64,000 nt of DNA from Actinokineospora terrae (GTDB taxonomy: Bacteria; Actinomycetota; Actinomycetes; Mycobacteriales; Pseudonocardiaceae). The DNA lies in the NCBI RefSeq assembly GCF_900111175.1, contig NZ_FOGI01000012.1, positions 186,001 to 250,000 of the forward strand. Reading direction: 5' to 3'. This document shows positions 24,345 through 32,264 of the stretch, one piece after another (the first letter of the stretch is position 1; every line of letters starts with the position of its first letter). The notes under the pieces were generated by a model. It was given only the letters and a program-made list of their open reading frames with translations, was not told where the DNA came from and searched no databases. A program made the translations under genes and the position numbers.

Positions 24345-24985
24345 GACCCCGTCTTCCGTACGACATCGAGTTCTTGGACCAGACCCGCCAAGCGGGCCCG
24401 GATCTCTTCGGTAGCCGAGACCAGCCCGGCACGACCCTTGCCGACGGTGAGCTCGAACGGCTCGCCCACAAGGACGTCCACCGGTGGGCGAAACCGTCGC
24501 CCACCGCCCTCCGGCCTGCGGGTACCCCGCGTGGCGACCGGTAGTACTACCGCGCCCGTGGAGCGCACCAGCCACGCTGCGCCCTGCTCGGCCGCGTTGA
24601 CGTCACCGGCGCCGCGGGTGCCTTCCGGGAAGATCCCGACAAGCCCGCCTTCGCGCAGGACGCCGACCGCGGTGGTCAGCGGTGTCCGGTCCGGCGCGCC
24701 GCGACGCACCGGGATCTGCCCGATCGCCTGTAGCCCCCGACCGACCAGGCCGCGGAACAGCTCCCCCTTGACCAGGAACACCGACCGCCTCGGCAGCATT
24801 CCGAAGATGAGCTGCGGTTCGAGCATGGAGCTGTGGTTGGCCACAAGAACCACCGGGCCGGTGCGCGGGACGCGGTCACGACCCGTGACGCGTAGTCGCA
24901 ACGCGGGCCGGAAGACGTAACGGCCGATGAACCTGCACAGGTCGTGCAGCCAGCGGACGGACCCCTCGGGGAGGTGGGTGCTCAC
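24341..24985 (-). CDS. lysophospholipid acyltransferase (PlsC family)
   Basis: A 214-residue 1-acylglycerol-3-phosphate acyltransferase-type protein with VLVANHSSMLEP, PVRRG, GIFPEGTRG and an AAWLVRSTGAVVLPVA region. The catalytic HX4D box reads His-Ser-Ser-Met-Leu-Glu, so the usual Asp is a Glu; such actinobacterial paralogues exist and may have changed activity or substrate. The GTG at 24985 overlaps the cmk stop by four bases. It sits in the cmk-plsC-der operon and probably acts at the inner face of the membrane in phospholipid synthesis. Confidence 0.9.
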   Translation of the reverse strand: MSTHLPEGSVRWLHDLCRFIGRYVFRPALRLRVTGRDRVPRTGPVVLVANHSSMLEPQLIFGMLPRRSVFLVKGELFRGLVGRGLQAIGQIPVRRGAPDRTPLTTAVGVLREGGLVGIFPEGTRGAGDVNAAEQGAAWLVRSTGAVVLPVATRGTRRPEGGGRRFRPPVDVLVGEPFELTVGKGRAGLVSATEEIRARLAGLVQELDVVRKTGS

Positions 24986-25701
24986 CGCGGGGCCGCCGTG
25001 CTGAGATCTCGGTCGCGGACCAGGTCGAGCAGGTGGGCCAGGACACCGTCGATGTCCAGGTCGGTGGTGTCGACCTCGACGGCGTCGACCGCGGGGCGCA
25101 GCGGGGAGGCCGCCCGGGTGGAGTCGAGCCGGTCCCTGCGCTCGACGTCGGCCAGCGTGGCGTCCACGGTGGAGCCCCGGCCCGCGGCGGCGTCCTGGGC
25201 GGTCCTGCGGGCGGCCCTGGCGTCGGCGGAGGCGGTCAGGTACACCTTGAGCGCGGCGTCGGGCACCACGACGGTGCCGATGTCGCGGCCCTCGACCACG
25301 ATGCCGCCGAGCCTGCCCCTGGCCTCGCTGATGATCCGGCGCTGGGTGGCGACCAGCAGCTCACGGACCTTCGGCACGGCCGAGACGGCCGAAACGGCGC
25401 CGGTGACCTCGGGGCCGCGGATCTCGGCGGCGACGTCCTCGTCACCGAGCCGCACGTCGGCGCTGGTCGGGTCGGTGCCGATGCGCAGGTCGGCGGCCTC
25501 GGCGCAGCGCAGCACCGCGGCGCCGTCCTCCTGGTCGACCCCGGCGCGCAGCACGGCCAGCGTCACCGCCCGGTACATGGCGCCCGTGTCGAGGTAGGCG
25601 GCGCCGAGGGCGACGGCCAGCCTGCGCGCGACGGTGGACTTGCCGGTGCCAGACGGGCCGTCCAACGCGACGACGCCCCGCAGCTCACCCTGTCCCACCA
25701 C
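24982..25701 (-). CDS. cmk: cytidylate kinase
   Basis: A 239-residue (d)CMP kinase with Walker A DGPSGTGKST, YLDTGAMYRAVTLA, the substrate-binding segment VVEGRDIGTVVVPDA with KVYLTA, and the lid region DVERRDRLDSTRAASPL. The start is GTG 25701 or GTG 25698; AGAGGAG lies three or six bases before them. It heads the cmk-plsC-der operon. The rluB gene that often precedes cmk in actinobacteria is not here; a divergent secreted protease gene follows instead. Confidence 0.96.
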   Translation of the reverse strand: MVGQGELRGVVALDGPSGTGKSTVARRLAVALGAAYLDTGAMYRAVTLAVLRAGVDQEDGAAVLRCAEAADLRIGTDPTSADVRLGDEDVAAEIRGPEVTGAVSAVSAVPKVRELLVATQRRIISEARGRLGGIVVEGRDIGTVVVPDAALKVYLTASADARAARRTAQDAAAGRGSTVDATLADVERRDRLDSTRAASPLRPAVDAVEVDTTDLDIDGVLAHLLDLVRDRDLSTAAPR

Positions 25702-26077
25702 GTGCTCCTCTGCTCGTCCAGCCCGACCGTTGGCGCACCATTCTGCCTGGCCGTCCCCCTGCTACCCGGACGCGGGGTTTCGATCCGGCCGGACGGGGCC
25801 GTTCGAGGCGTGACCGGGGACACGGTCGTCCGGTCCGACCCGCGGCGGGCACCGATCTTGCGCAGGGGTGGTGACCGTCCATACGCGAGCACGCGACGAC
25901 GCGTTCGAGTCCACAGTGGCCAGTCGCGGATTCCCGTTCCCACCGGGGCAATCGGCGCCGGACTCGTCCGGTGACGACTCGATTGTCTGTTCCTCGTTAC
26001 CACCCGAACGGAGGTGGTGAGTGAATGGCCCAACGCCGACGCTTGCGGTGGCAACCCTGCTACCGAGAGGAACTCCC
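25702..26077. other. 376-bp divergent intergenic region, nothing identified
   Basis: This region separates cmk (minus) from the secreted protease (plus). I see no RNA gene, repeat or recognisable operator. A strong ribosome-site-like GGAGG precedes an in-frame GTG at 26021, which would extend the protease by 19 residues ahead of its signal peptide. Confidence 0.4.
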
Positions 26078-26878
26078 ATGATCAAGCGAGTGGTGGGCGT
26101 GCTCACCGCCGCGCTGGCGGGAGCGGTGTTGATCGTCGCCCCCGCCGCCGCGCGGGTGAACGCCGACTTCGCCGCCATCGTGGCGCTCGACAACTGCTCC
26201 GGCTCCGTGGTGCGTCCCCCCGCCGCGGCCGACAGCGACCCGGCCCTGGTGATGACCAACGGCCACTGCGTCAAGCTGATGGGCGCCAACGAGGTCATCG
26301 TGAACCAGGCGTCGAGCCGCACGTTCACCCTGCTCGGGCCGACCGGGCAGTCGCTGGGCACGCTGCGCGCGACCAAACTGGCCTACGCCACCATGTCGAA
26401 GACCGACGCGGCGTTCTACCAGCTCAGCACCACCTACGCGCAGATACAGCAGCAGTACCGCACCCGGGCGCTCGAACTGTCCACCACGCGCCCGGCGCAG
26501 GGCACCGGCATCCAGGTCGTGTCCGGCTACTGGAAGCGCATCTACACCTGCGCCGTCGACGGTTTCGCCTACCAGCTCAAGGAAGGCAACTGGACCTGGC
26601 GCGACTCGATCCGCTACACCCGCCCGTGCAACGTCATCGGCGGCACGTCCGGCTCGCCGATCATCGACAGCGCGGGCAAGGCCGTCGGCGTCAACAACAC
26701 GATCAACGAGAGCGGCGGCCGCTGCACCCTCAACAACCCGTGCGAGGTCTCCCAGACCGGCCAGGTGACCGTCCGCTCCGGCATCGGCTACGCCCAGCAG
26801 ACCTACGACATCCCCACCTGCATCACCACCGGCAACCAGTTCAACCTCACCCTCCCCGGCTGCACCCTGCCCCGCTGA
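26078..26878 (+). CDS. secreted trypsin-like serine protease
   Basis: A 266-residue exported protein with a signal peptide MIKRVVGVLTAALAGAVLIV ending near APAAA. It has a chymotrypsin fold: His in VMTNGHC, Asp probably in SKTDAAFYQL, and the Ser nucleophile in GGTSGSPII. Six cysteines (NCSGSV, GHCV, YTCAV, RPCN, RCTLNNPCE and two near the C-terminus) suggest disulfides. ATG 26078 after AGAGGA is preferred; GTG 26021 with a strong ribosome site is an alternative that would put 19 residues before the signal peptide. The substrate is unknown. Confidence 0.88.
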   Translation: MIKRVVGVLTAALAGAVLIVAPAAARVNADFAAIVALDNCSGSVVRPPAAADSDPALVMTNGHCVKLMGANEVIVNQASSRTFTLLGPTGQSLGTLRATKLAYATMSKTDAAFYQLSTTYAQIQQQYRTRALELSTTRPAQGTGIQVVSGYWKRIYTCAVDGFAYQLKEGNWTWRDSIRYTRPCNVIGGTSGSPIIDSAGKAVGVNNTINESGGRCTLNNPCEVSQTGQVTVRSGIGYAQQTYDIPTCITTGNQFNLTLPGCTLPR

Positions 26879-26886
26879 CGCGAGTC

Positions 26887-26914
26887 GGACGGGCCTCCTC
26901 CACGGGGCCCGTCC
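26887..26914. terminator. terminator after the serine protease gene
   Basis: GGACGGGCC (26887-26895) and GGCCCGTCC (26906-26914) form a 9-bp stem with a ten-base loop. It lies between converging genes, 8 bp after the protease stop. Confidence 0.65.
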
Positions 26915-26934
26915 GCCTCGGCCGCTCGGAGCGC

Positions 26935-27441
26935 TCAGTCAAGGGCGAACGCGTGGAGATAGACGTGCGGTGGTTGGACCGAGCGGTCCACGGCTACCTT
27001 TACCTGCTCCCGGTATGAACCGGGGAGGATTCGCAGCCACTCTTCGAGTCGCGTCCGCGGTCCGAACTCCCACTGGGTACCGGTCTCGGGCGGTAGCGAG
27101 AACGCCCGGGAGTCGCCAGGCTGTCCGACGTAATCCGGCCGCGCCACATCCGCGCCGAGACCGGTGAGGAACTCGGCGACGCACTCCGGTGTCGCGGTGA
27201 AGTCGAGGGCCACATCCTCGGCGTAGACCGGGCCGAGGATGTACCGCACGTTGGGGCGCGCGCATCCAGGCAGCCGGACGCGCGTGAGCCGCTCTATGTC
27301 GTCCACCGTGTACGCCGTGCGGCTGCCGGGATAGGCCTGAGGGTCCTCCTTGTCTTCCGGTGTGATCAGGGAATTGCCACCCACCAGCAGGACGACGACC
27401 GCGCACACGATTGCCCACCGAGTCGACACGGACATGCTCAT
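26935..27441 (-). CDS. membrane-anchored hypothetical protein
   Basis: A protein of about 168 residues. After a short basic start, the N-terminus has one hydrophobic helix (WAIVCAVVVLLVGGNSLI). The rest looks extracytoplasmic, with ERLTRVRLPGC, YILGPVYAEDVALDFTATPEC and a C-terminal VAVDRSVQPPHVYLHAFALD. Two cysteines could form a disulfide. I do not recognise the family. ATG 27441 is preceded by a GGGGGTTGG run; further in-frame starts to 27567 give no better ribosome site. It is convergent with the protease gene and divergent from the metalloprotease gene. Confidence 0.65.
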   Translation of the reverse strand: MSMSVSTRWAIVCAVVVLLVGGNSLITPEDKEDPQAYPGSRTAYTVDDIERLTRVRLPGCARPNVRYILGPVYAEDVALDFTATPECVAEFLTGLGADVARPDYVGQPGDSRAFSLPPETGTQWEFGPRTRLEEWLRILPGSYREQVKVAVDRSVQPPHVYLHAFALD

Positions 27442-27624
27442 CCAACCCCCAGGAAACGTCTTCTCGACCAAGGTACCGCGTCGAGACCCGATCCGGGTGT
27501 ACCCGAGCGGCCAAGTGGGCCAGGTCGGATGGCGGGGGTGGATTCGGCGATTTCCGTTAACTGGCAACGGTTTCGCGGGTGGTGTCGGCCGTTAGCATGG
27601 GCGGATCGACACTTCGGAGGCGGG

Positions 27625-29727
27625 ATGTACCTCAGATGGGTTCGGCGTAAGCGGCCACTGGCTCTGGTTACCGCGTTGGTCTCGGCCGCGGCGCTCAGCG
27701 TGGGTAGCACTGAGGCGTTGGCGGCACCTCCCGATGAGGCTACGCAGCCGTGGCAGTACGACCACTGGCCGCAGCAACAGCCGTGGCAGCAGTCGCGGGA
27801 TGGGGCGCGGGTGGCGGTGCAGGCAGGGTTACCTGGGCCGGTTGACCCTCAGAACTGGGTGAACCCGGACCACATGACCTGGGAGCGGGACTACAAGAAG
27901 ATCCCCGGTACCAACTGGGCCGACCCGGCGGTGAAGGGGACGACGCGGACGTTCAAGGGTGCGTTGGTCTTGGTTGACTACCCGAACCAGCCGTTTGTCG
28001 TGACGCAGCCGCAGAACTCCACGGTGTTCGGTAACCCCAGCGCGCAGGCGCATGACATCCCGCGCGCGCAGGTCGGGCAGTACTACCAGGACTTCCTCAA
28101 CAAGCCGGGTCAGCTCAACCACGGGCACACCGTGCACGAGTACTGGATGGAGAACTCCGGCGGCCGCTACGGGGTCGACCTGAAGGCGTTCGGTCCTTAC
28201 ACCGTGCCGGGTAAGGACCACGAGTACGCGCTGGAGTTCCAGGCGGGCACCGGTTGTCCTACCGGCGACAGTTGCAACAAGGACCTGCGCACCGACGGTA
28301 GGGCTGCCTGGGTCGCTGATGTCGGTGCCGAGGTTCCCGCTGGGTTCGACTTCGTCTACTTCCTCTCCGCCGGGCAGGACGAGACGAGCACCTGGCAGGA
28401 GTTCGGGATGATGAAGTTCGCGGCCAAGGAGGACGTGACCGACGCGTTCGGGCCGCCGGACGACGCACTGCCGAACTGGACGCGCACCCGCTACGTGGAC
28501 TGGACCTCTTGGGCGGCCGGTTCCACCCTGTGGCCCAACGCGGGCGGTGGGTCGTCCACTCAGGCGGAGAGCTCGGGGCAGGGCGTGTACGCGCACGAGT
28601 TGAGCCACCTGCTCGGCATCGCGGACAACTACAACAACCCCTACGGCAACCCGCCGCGCCGCGACTACAGCGGGATCTGGGACATGCTCTCCCGGGGCTC
28701 GTTCAACGGCCCCGGCGGCCCCCACTCGCGGTGGGTCATCCCGGCGACCGGCGGCGCGTCGATGGGCGCGCAGCACATCCTGCGCAACAAGATCAAGCTC
28801 GGCATCGTCGACGAGCGCAACGTGCTGCGGCTCTCGCGCGAGGCGCTGGCCGACTCCGGGGTGGTGGTCGCGCAGGTCACCGCGCGGACGGTGCAGCCGG
28901 GGCGCAACGGCCTGACCGGGGTCAACGTCGCGTTCGGCACCGGTGACCACACCCCCGCCTGCGACATCACCACCAACCCGTACTGCGACGGCGGCGGCTA
29001 CGAGAACTACACCGTCGAGGTCGTGGACCGGATGGGCTCGGACTCGTTCACCCCCGACGCGGGCGTGCTGCTCGCCAAGACCAAGAACGAGGACCGCGCG
29101 CCGTTCGCGTGGGTGGTCGACGCCAACCCGCAGGACATCGGCATGACCGACTACGTGCTGCCCGATGGCCGCAAGGTCCCCATCACCATCGGCGACTACC
29201 GGCAGCTGGCGGACGCCCTGTTCCACGCGGGCACCAACTCCGGTAGCGAGTACGAGTACGTCGACCAGGCCAACCGGCTGCACTTCTACATCCTCGACGT
29301 CAAGCGCGACAACAAGGGCGTGCTGTCTTACACCGTCGCCATCAGGTCCTTGGACGGCGCCGGGCCGCAGAAGCGCGGTGTCCGGTTGCTGCCCACGGCG
29401 AGCCGAACGGGACGGGACGGTGTCGCCACCTGCCAGTTCCCGCTGTTCAACACCGGCCGGGGCAAGATCGCGGGACAGCACCCCGAGGACGTCAGCGCCT
29501 ACCTCGACAGTGACGTCTACCGCGTCACCGCTACCGCCGAGGGCCGCGGCTGGACCGTCCAGGTGCCGAACGCCTTGACCACGGCCAAGTTCGGCCACCA
29601 GGTCCAGGTTCCGATCAACGTCAAGCGCGACGGTGGGGCTCCACTGACCAAGGTGACGCTAACGGCCACCTCGGAGAGCAACCCCGCCGCGAAGGCGACC
29701 GCCACCTGTGTGGTGCTGGGGCACTGA
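27625..29727 (+). CDS. secreted M6-type (immune inhibitor A-like) metalloprotease
   Basis: A 700-residue exported zinc protease. The N-terminal signal peptide (RRKRPLALVTALVSAAALSV, cleavage near ALAAP) is followed by a propeptide-like region. The catalytic domain has HELSHLLGIADNY (HExxHxxGxxD zinc site, about residues 332-344) and a WDMLSRGSFNGPGG segment acting as the Met-turn. The C-terminal 200 residues look like beta-rich accessory domains, one with Cys at the end (ATCVVL). ATG 27625 follows GGAGGCGGG. A hairpin terminator follows. It probably degrades extracellular protein. Confidence 0.9.
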   Translation: MYLRWVRRKRPLALVTALVSAAALSVGSTEALAAPPDEATQPWQYDHWPQQQPWQQSRDGARVAVQAGLPGPVDPQNWVNPDHMTWERDYKKIPGTNWADPAVKGTTRTFKGALVLVDYPNQPFVVTQPQNSTVFGNPSAQAHDIPRAQVGQYYQDFLNKPGQLNHGHTVHEYWMENSGGRYGVDLKAFGPYTVPGKDHEYALEFQAGTGCPTGDSCNKDLRTDGRAAWVADVGAEVPAGFDFVYFLSAGQDETSTWQEFGMMKFAAKEDVTDAFGPPDDALPNWTRTRYVDWTSWAAGSTLWPNAGGGSSTQAESSGQGVYAHELSHLLGIADNYNNPYGNPPRRDYSGIWDMLSRGSFNGPGGPHSRWVIPATGGASMGAQHILRNKIKLGIVDERNVLRLSREALADSGVVVAQVTARTVQPGRNGLTGVNVAFGTGDHTPACDITTNPYCDGGGYENYTVEVVDRMGSDSFTPDAGVLLAKTKNEDRAPFAWVVDANPQDIGMTDYVLPDGRKVPITIGDYRQLADALFHAGTNSGSEYEYVDQANRLHFYILDVKRDNKGVLSYTVAIRSLDGAGPQKRGVRLLPTASRTGRDGVATCQFPLFNTGRGKIAGQHPEDVSAYLDSDVYRVTATAEGRGWTVQVPNALTTAKFGHQVQVPINVKRDGGAPLTKVTLTATSESNPAAKATATCVVLGH

Positions 29728-29732
29728 GCCGA

Positions 29733-29764
29733 GGGGTGCGGGCACGTCCGCGTGCCCGCACCCC
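29733..29764. terminator. terminator after the metalloprotease gene
   Basis: GGGGTGCGGGCACG (29733-29746), a four-base loop TCCG, and the exact complement CGTGCCCGCACCCC (29751-29764) make a 14-bp stem starting five bases after the stop codon. Confidence 0.85.
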
Positions 29765-29855
29765 GGTCCGGTGGATGACCCGAGCGGACCTATCCGTTGC
29801 GGCGGCAGGGTTCTACGGTCGAGTGATCAGGTTGGCGCGTGAGGGGAGAACGCTG

Positions 29856-30101
29856 GTGGGACGACGTCGCGTTGGGGTTGTGTTGGCTGTTGCCGCGTTT
29901 GGGGCCGTACTGTTCCCCGGGGCCGCTCAGGCCACGACAACCGGGTTCTTCTTCAAGGCCGGGCCGTTCTCGACCAACTCGGAGTGCATGTACCAGCGGG
30001 ACATCACGATGGGGCAGCCCAACACCGTGGTGACGCCGTCCAGCGGTGACTGCAACCGCGACTACCTCGGCTGGTACTACGAGAGCTTCGAGATCTTCTG
30101 A
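29856..30101 (+). CDS. small secreted protein
   Basis: An 81-residue precursor with a signal peptide (RRRVGVVLAVAAFGAVLFPG, cleavage near AAQA). The mature part of about 55 residues is rich in aromatic residues, with two cysteines (SECMYQ, GDCNRD) and the end YLGWYYESFEIF. I do not recognise a family. GTG 29856 follows GAGGGGAGA at the right distance; upstream starts add an unlikely basic extension. It lies after the metalloprotease terminator and is convergent with the WYL regulator gene, so it is probably expressed alone. Confidence 0.65.
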   Translation: MGRRRVGVVLAVAAFGAVLFPGAAQATTTGFFFKAGPFSTNSECMYQRDITMGQPNTVVTPSSGDCNRDYLGWYYESFEIF

Positions 30102-30123
30102 GCCACGGTCGGCCGCGGGGATC

Positions 30124-31083
30124 TCAGGCGCGGGCGTAGCGGTCGGCGAGGGCGCGCAGCAGTGGGCGCAGTTCGGCCGGGGACTCGACGGTGAAGTCCA
30201 TGCCGAGCATGCCCGCGAAGACGGCCACCGTTTCCAGTGAGTCGGCTCCGGTGACCAACACGGACGTGACCGCGTCGACCGCCTCCACGACGCCGACGGC
30301 GGGGTTGATCCTGGCCAGCACCGCCTCGGCCGGGGCGTCGACGCGCAGTCGGGCGTGGACGTTCCACCCGCTGCTGGCGACCCTGCGCATCGCGAACGCC
30401 GTGTAGTCGCCGCCCTCGATCGGGGTCGGCGCGAAGCGGCGGTGGGTGCGCATGCGCGGGGTCACGCGGTCCACGCGGTGCACGTCCCACTCGCCGGTGG
30501 CGGGGTCGCGGGCGACGAGGTACCAGCGGCGCTGCCAGGACAGCAGCCGGTAGGGCTCGACCACGCGCGGGTCGCCGTCGTAGTCGAAGCGGAACTGCTC
30601 GACGGCGTGGATGGCGGTCGCGACCGCGCGCAGCACGTCCGGGTCGACCTCCGGGTCGGGGGCGTCGGTGGCGGTGTTCTCCGGGGCGTGCTCGACGGCG
30701 GAGGACAGCGCCTCGACCGCGGGCCGCAGGCGCGGGGGCAGGACCTGTTCGAGCTTGGCGAGGGCGCGGGCGCTGGCCGCCTCGATGCCTGCGATGCCGC
30801 GACCCGCGCGCAGCCCGATGGCCACCGCGACCGTCTCCTCGTCGTCGAGCAGCAGCGGGGGCAGCTTCCCGCCCGCGCCGAGCCGGTAGCCGCCTGCGGC
30901 GCCCCTGGTGGCGTGGACGGGGTAGTCCAGGCCGCGCAGCCGTTCGATGTCGGTGCGGACGGTGCGGGTGGTGACGCCGAGGCGCTCGGCCAGCTCGGTG
31001 CCGTTCCACACCGGCCGGGATTGCAGCAGCGACAGCAGGGCCAGCAGCCGCGCCGGGGTGTCGCCCACAACCACCTCGCTCAA
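30124..31083 (-). CDS. WYL-domain transcriptional regulator (YafY/DeoR-like)
   Basis: A protein of about 319 residues with an N-terminal HTH_11 winged helix (ARLLALLSLLQSRPVWNGTELAERLGVTTRTVRTDIERLR). A WYL domain follows (VEPYRLLSWQRRWYLVARDPATGEW), then a WCX-type C-terminal region. Such proteins are ligand-sensing repressors or activators, often of a neighbouring enzyme gene. The start is probably TTG 31083; GTG 31074 or 31068 would shorten it slightly. It is divergent from the epoxide hydrolase gene across 42 bp that contain an inverted repeat, so it most likely controls both genes. Confidence 0.9.
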   Translation of the reverse strand: MSEVVVGDTPARLLALLSLLQSRPVWNGTELAERLGVTTRTVRTDIERLRGLDYPVHATRGAAGGYRLGAGGKLPPLLLDDEETVAVAIGLRAGRGIAGIEAASARALAKLEQVLPPRLRPAVEALSSAVEHAPENTATDAPDPEVDPDVLRAVATAIHAVEQFRFDYDGDPRVVEPYRLLSWQRRWYLVARDPATGEWDVHRVDRVTPRMRTHRRFAPTPIEGGDYTAFAMRRVASSGWNVHARLRVDAPAEAVLARINPAVGVVEAVDAVTSVLVTGADSLETVAVFAGMLGMDFTVESPAELRPLLRALADRYARA

Positions 31084-31106
31084 TTAGGAAGTAAACGTTC
31101 CTATAA
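31084..31106. promoter_or_regulatory. candidate operator between WYL regulator and epoxide hydrolase
   Basis: An AT-rich inverted repeat, TTAGGAA (31084-31090), seven bases, TTCCTATAA (31098-31106), lies in a 42-bp divergent intergenic gap in otherwise GC-rich DNA. The right arm merges into TATAAG, a possible -10 element for the hydrolase gene, so a bound regulator would block that promoter. Confidence 0.6.
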
Positions 31107-31125
31107 GCACTCTAGCGTTACCGGC

Positions 31126-32253
31126 ATGACGAACACGAGCATCCGCCCCTTCCGCGTCGAGATCGCCCAGGCCGAGCTGGACGACCTGGCCGACCGCCTC
31201 GCCCGCACCCGACTCCCCCAGCCGGCTCCCGGCGACGACTGGGCCACCGGCACCCCCAACCACTACCTGCGCGAGGCCGTCGCGGCGTGGCGGGAGTTCG
31301 ACTGGCGGGCCGCCGAGGAGCGGATCAACGCGCACCCGCACTTCGTCACCGACGTCGACGGGCAGCCGATCCACTTCATCCACGTCGAGTCGCCCCACCC
31401 CGGCGCGACCCCGCTGCTGCTCCTGCACACCTACCCCGGCTCGTCCGTGGACTACCTGGGCGTGATCGAGCGGCTCGTCGACCCGGTGGCGCACGGCGGC
31501 TCCGCGGACCAGGCGTTCCACCTGGTGATCCCGGACGCGCCCGGCTTCGGCTTCTCCACCCCCGTCACCGAGTCCGGCTGGAACTCGGCCCGGATCGCCC
31601 GCGCGTACGACACCCTGATGCGCCGCCTCGGCTACGCCCACTACGGCGCGCACGGCTCCGACCAGGGCGCGGTGATCGCCCGCGAGCTGGGCCTGCTCGC
31701 CCCGGAGGGCTTCCTCGGCCTGCACGTGCTGCAGCTGTTCTCCTTCCCCTCGGGCGACCCGGGGGAGTTCGAGCGCCTGGAGCCGCAGGACTACGCGGGC
31801 CTTGAGCACATGCAGTGGTTCCAGAAGGTCGGCGGGTACAACACGATGAACGCCAGCCGCCCGCAGACCATCGCCGCCGGTCTCAGCGACTCCCCTCTCG
31901 GTCTGCTCGCCTACAGCGAGCTGTTCCACTCCTTCGGCAACGGCACGTCACTGGTCCCGCTGGAGACGGTGCTGCTGGAGGTGTCGGTGGCGTGGTTCAC
32001 CAATGCCGCGGCGGGCATGACGCGCTCGTACTACGAGAACGCCGAGGCCCCCGACTCGGCGTCGATCAACGCCGCCCCCACCGGGGTCGCCGTGTTCGCC
32101 GACGACTTCCAGACCATCAAGGTCTTCGCCGAGCGCGACAACAGCGCCATCGTCCACTGGAGCCGGTTCGACCACGGCGGCCACTTCGCCGCCCTGGAGG
32201 TACCGGAGCTCGTGGCGGACGACATCCGCGCCTTCTTCACCGCGCTGCGCTAG
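31126..32253 (+). CDS. epoxide hydrolase (EHN plus alpha/beta-hydrolase)
   Basis: A 375-residue hydrolase. The N-terminal EHN domain (about 5-110; RPFRVEIAQAELDDLADRLA) is followed by the alpha/beta fold with the oxyanion region LLLLHTYPGSSVDY. The nucleophile Asp is in HGSDQGAVIA and the catalytic His in FDHGGHFAALEVPE. This is the microsomal-epoxide-hydrolase-like class that opens epoxides to diols; actinobacteria have many with unknown substrates. It is divergent from, and probably regulated by, the WYL protein through the inverted repeat at 31084-31106. Confidence 0.92.
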   Translation: MTNTSIRPFRVEIAQAELDDLADRLARTRLPQPAPGDDWATGTPNHYLREAVAAWREFDWRAAEERINAHPHFVTDVDGQPIHFIHVESPHPGATPLLLLHTYPGSSVDYLGVIERLVDPVAHGGSADQAFHLVIPDAPGFGFSTPVTESGWNSARIARAYDTLMRRLGYAHYGAHGSDQGAVIARELGLLAPEGFLGLHVLQLFSFPSGDPGEFERLEPQDYAGLEHMQWFQKVGGYNTMNASRPQTIAAGLSDSPLGLLAYSELFHSFGNGTSLVPLETVLLEVSVAWFTNAAAGMTRSYYENAEAPDSASINAAPTGVAVFADDFQTIKVFAERDNSAIVHWSRFDHGGHFAALEVPELVADDIRAFFTALR

Positions 32254-32264
32254 GCCGGGAGGGA

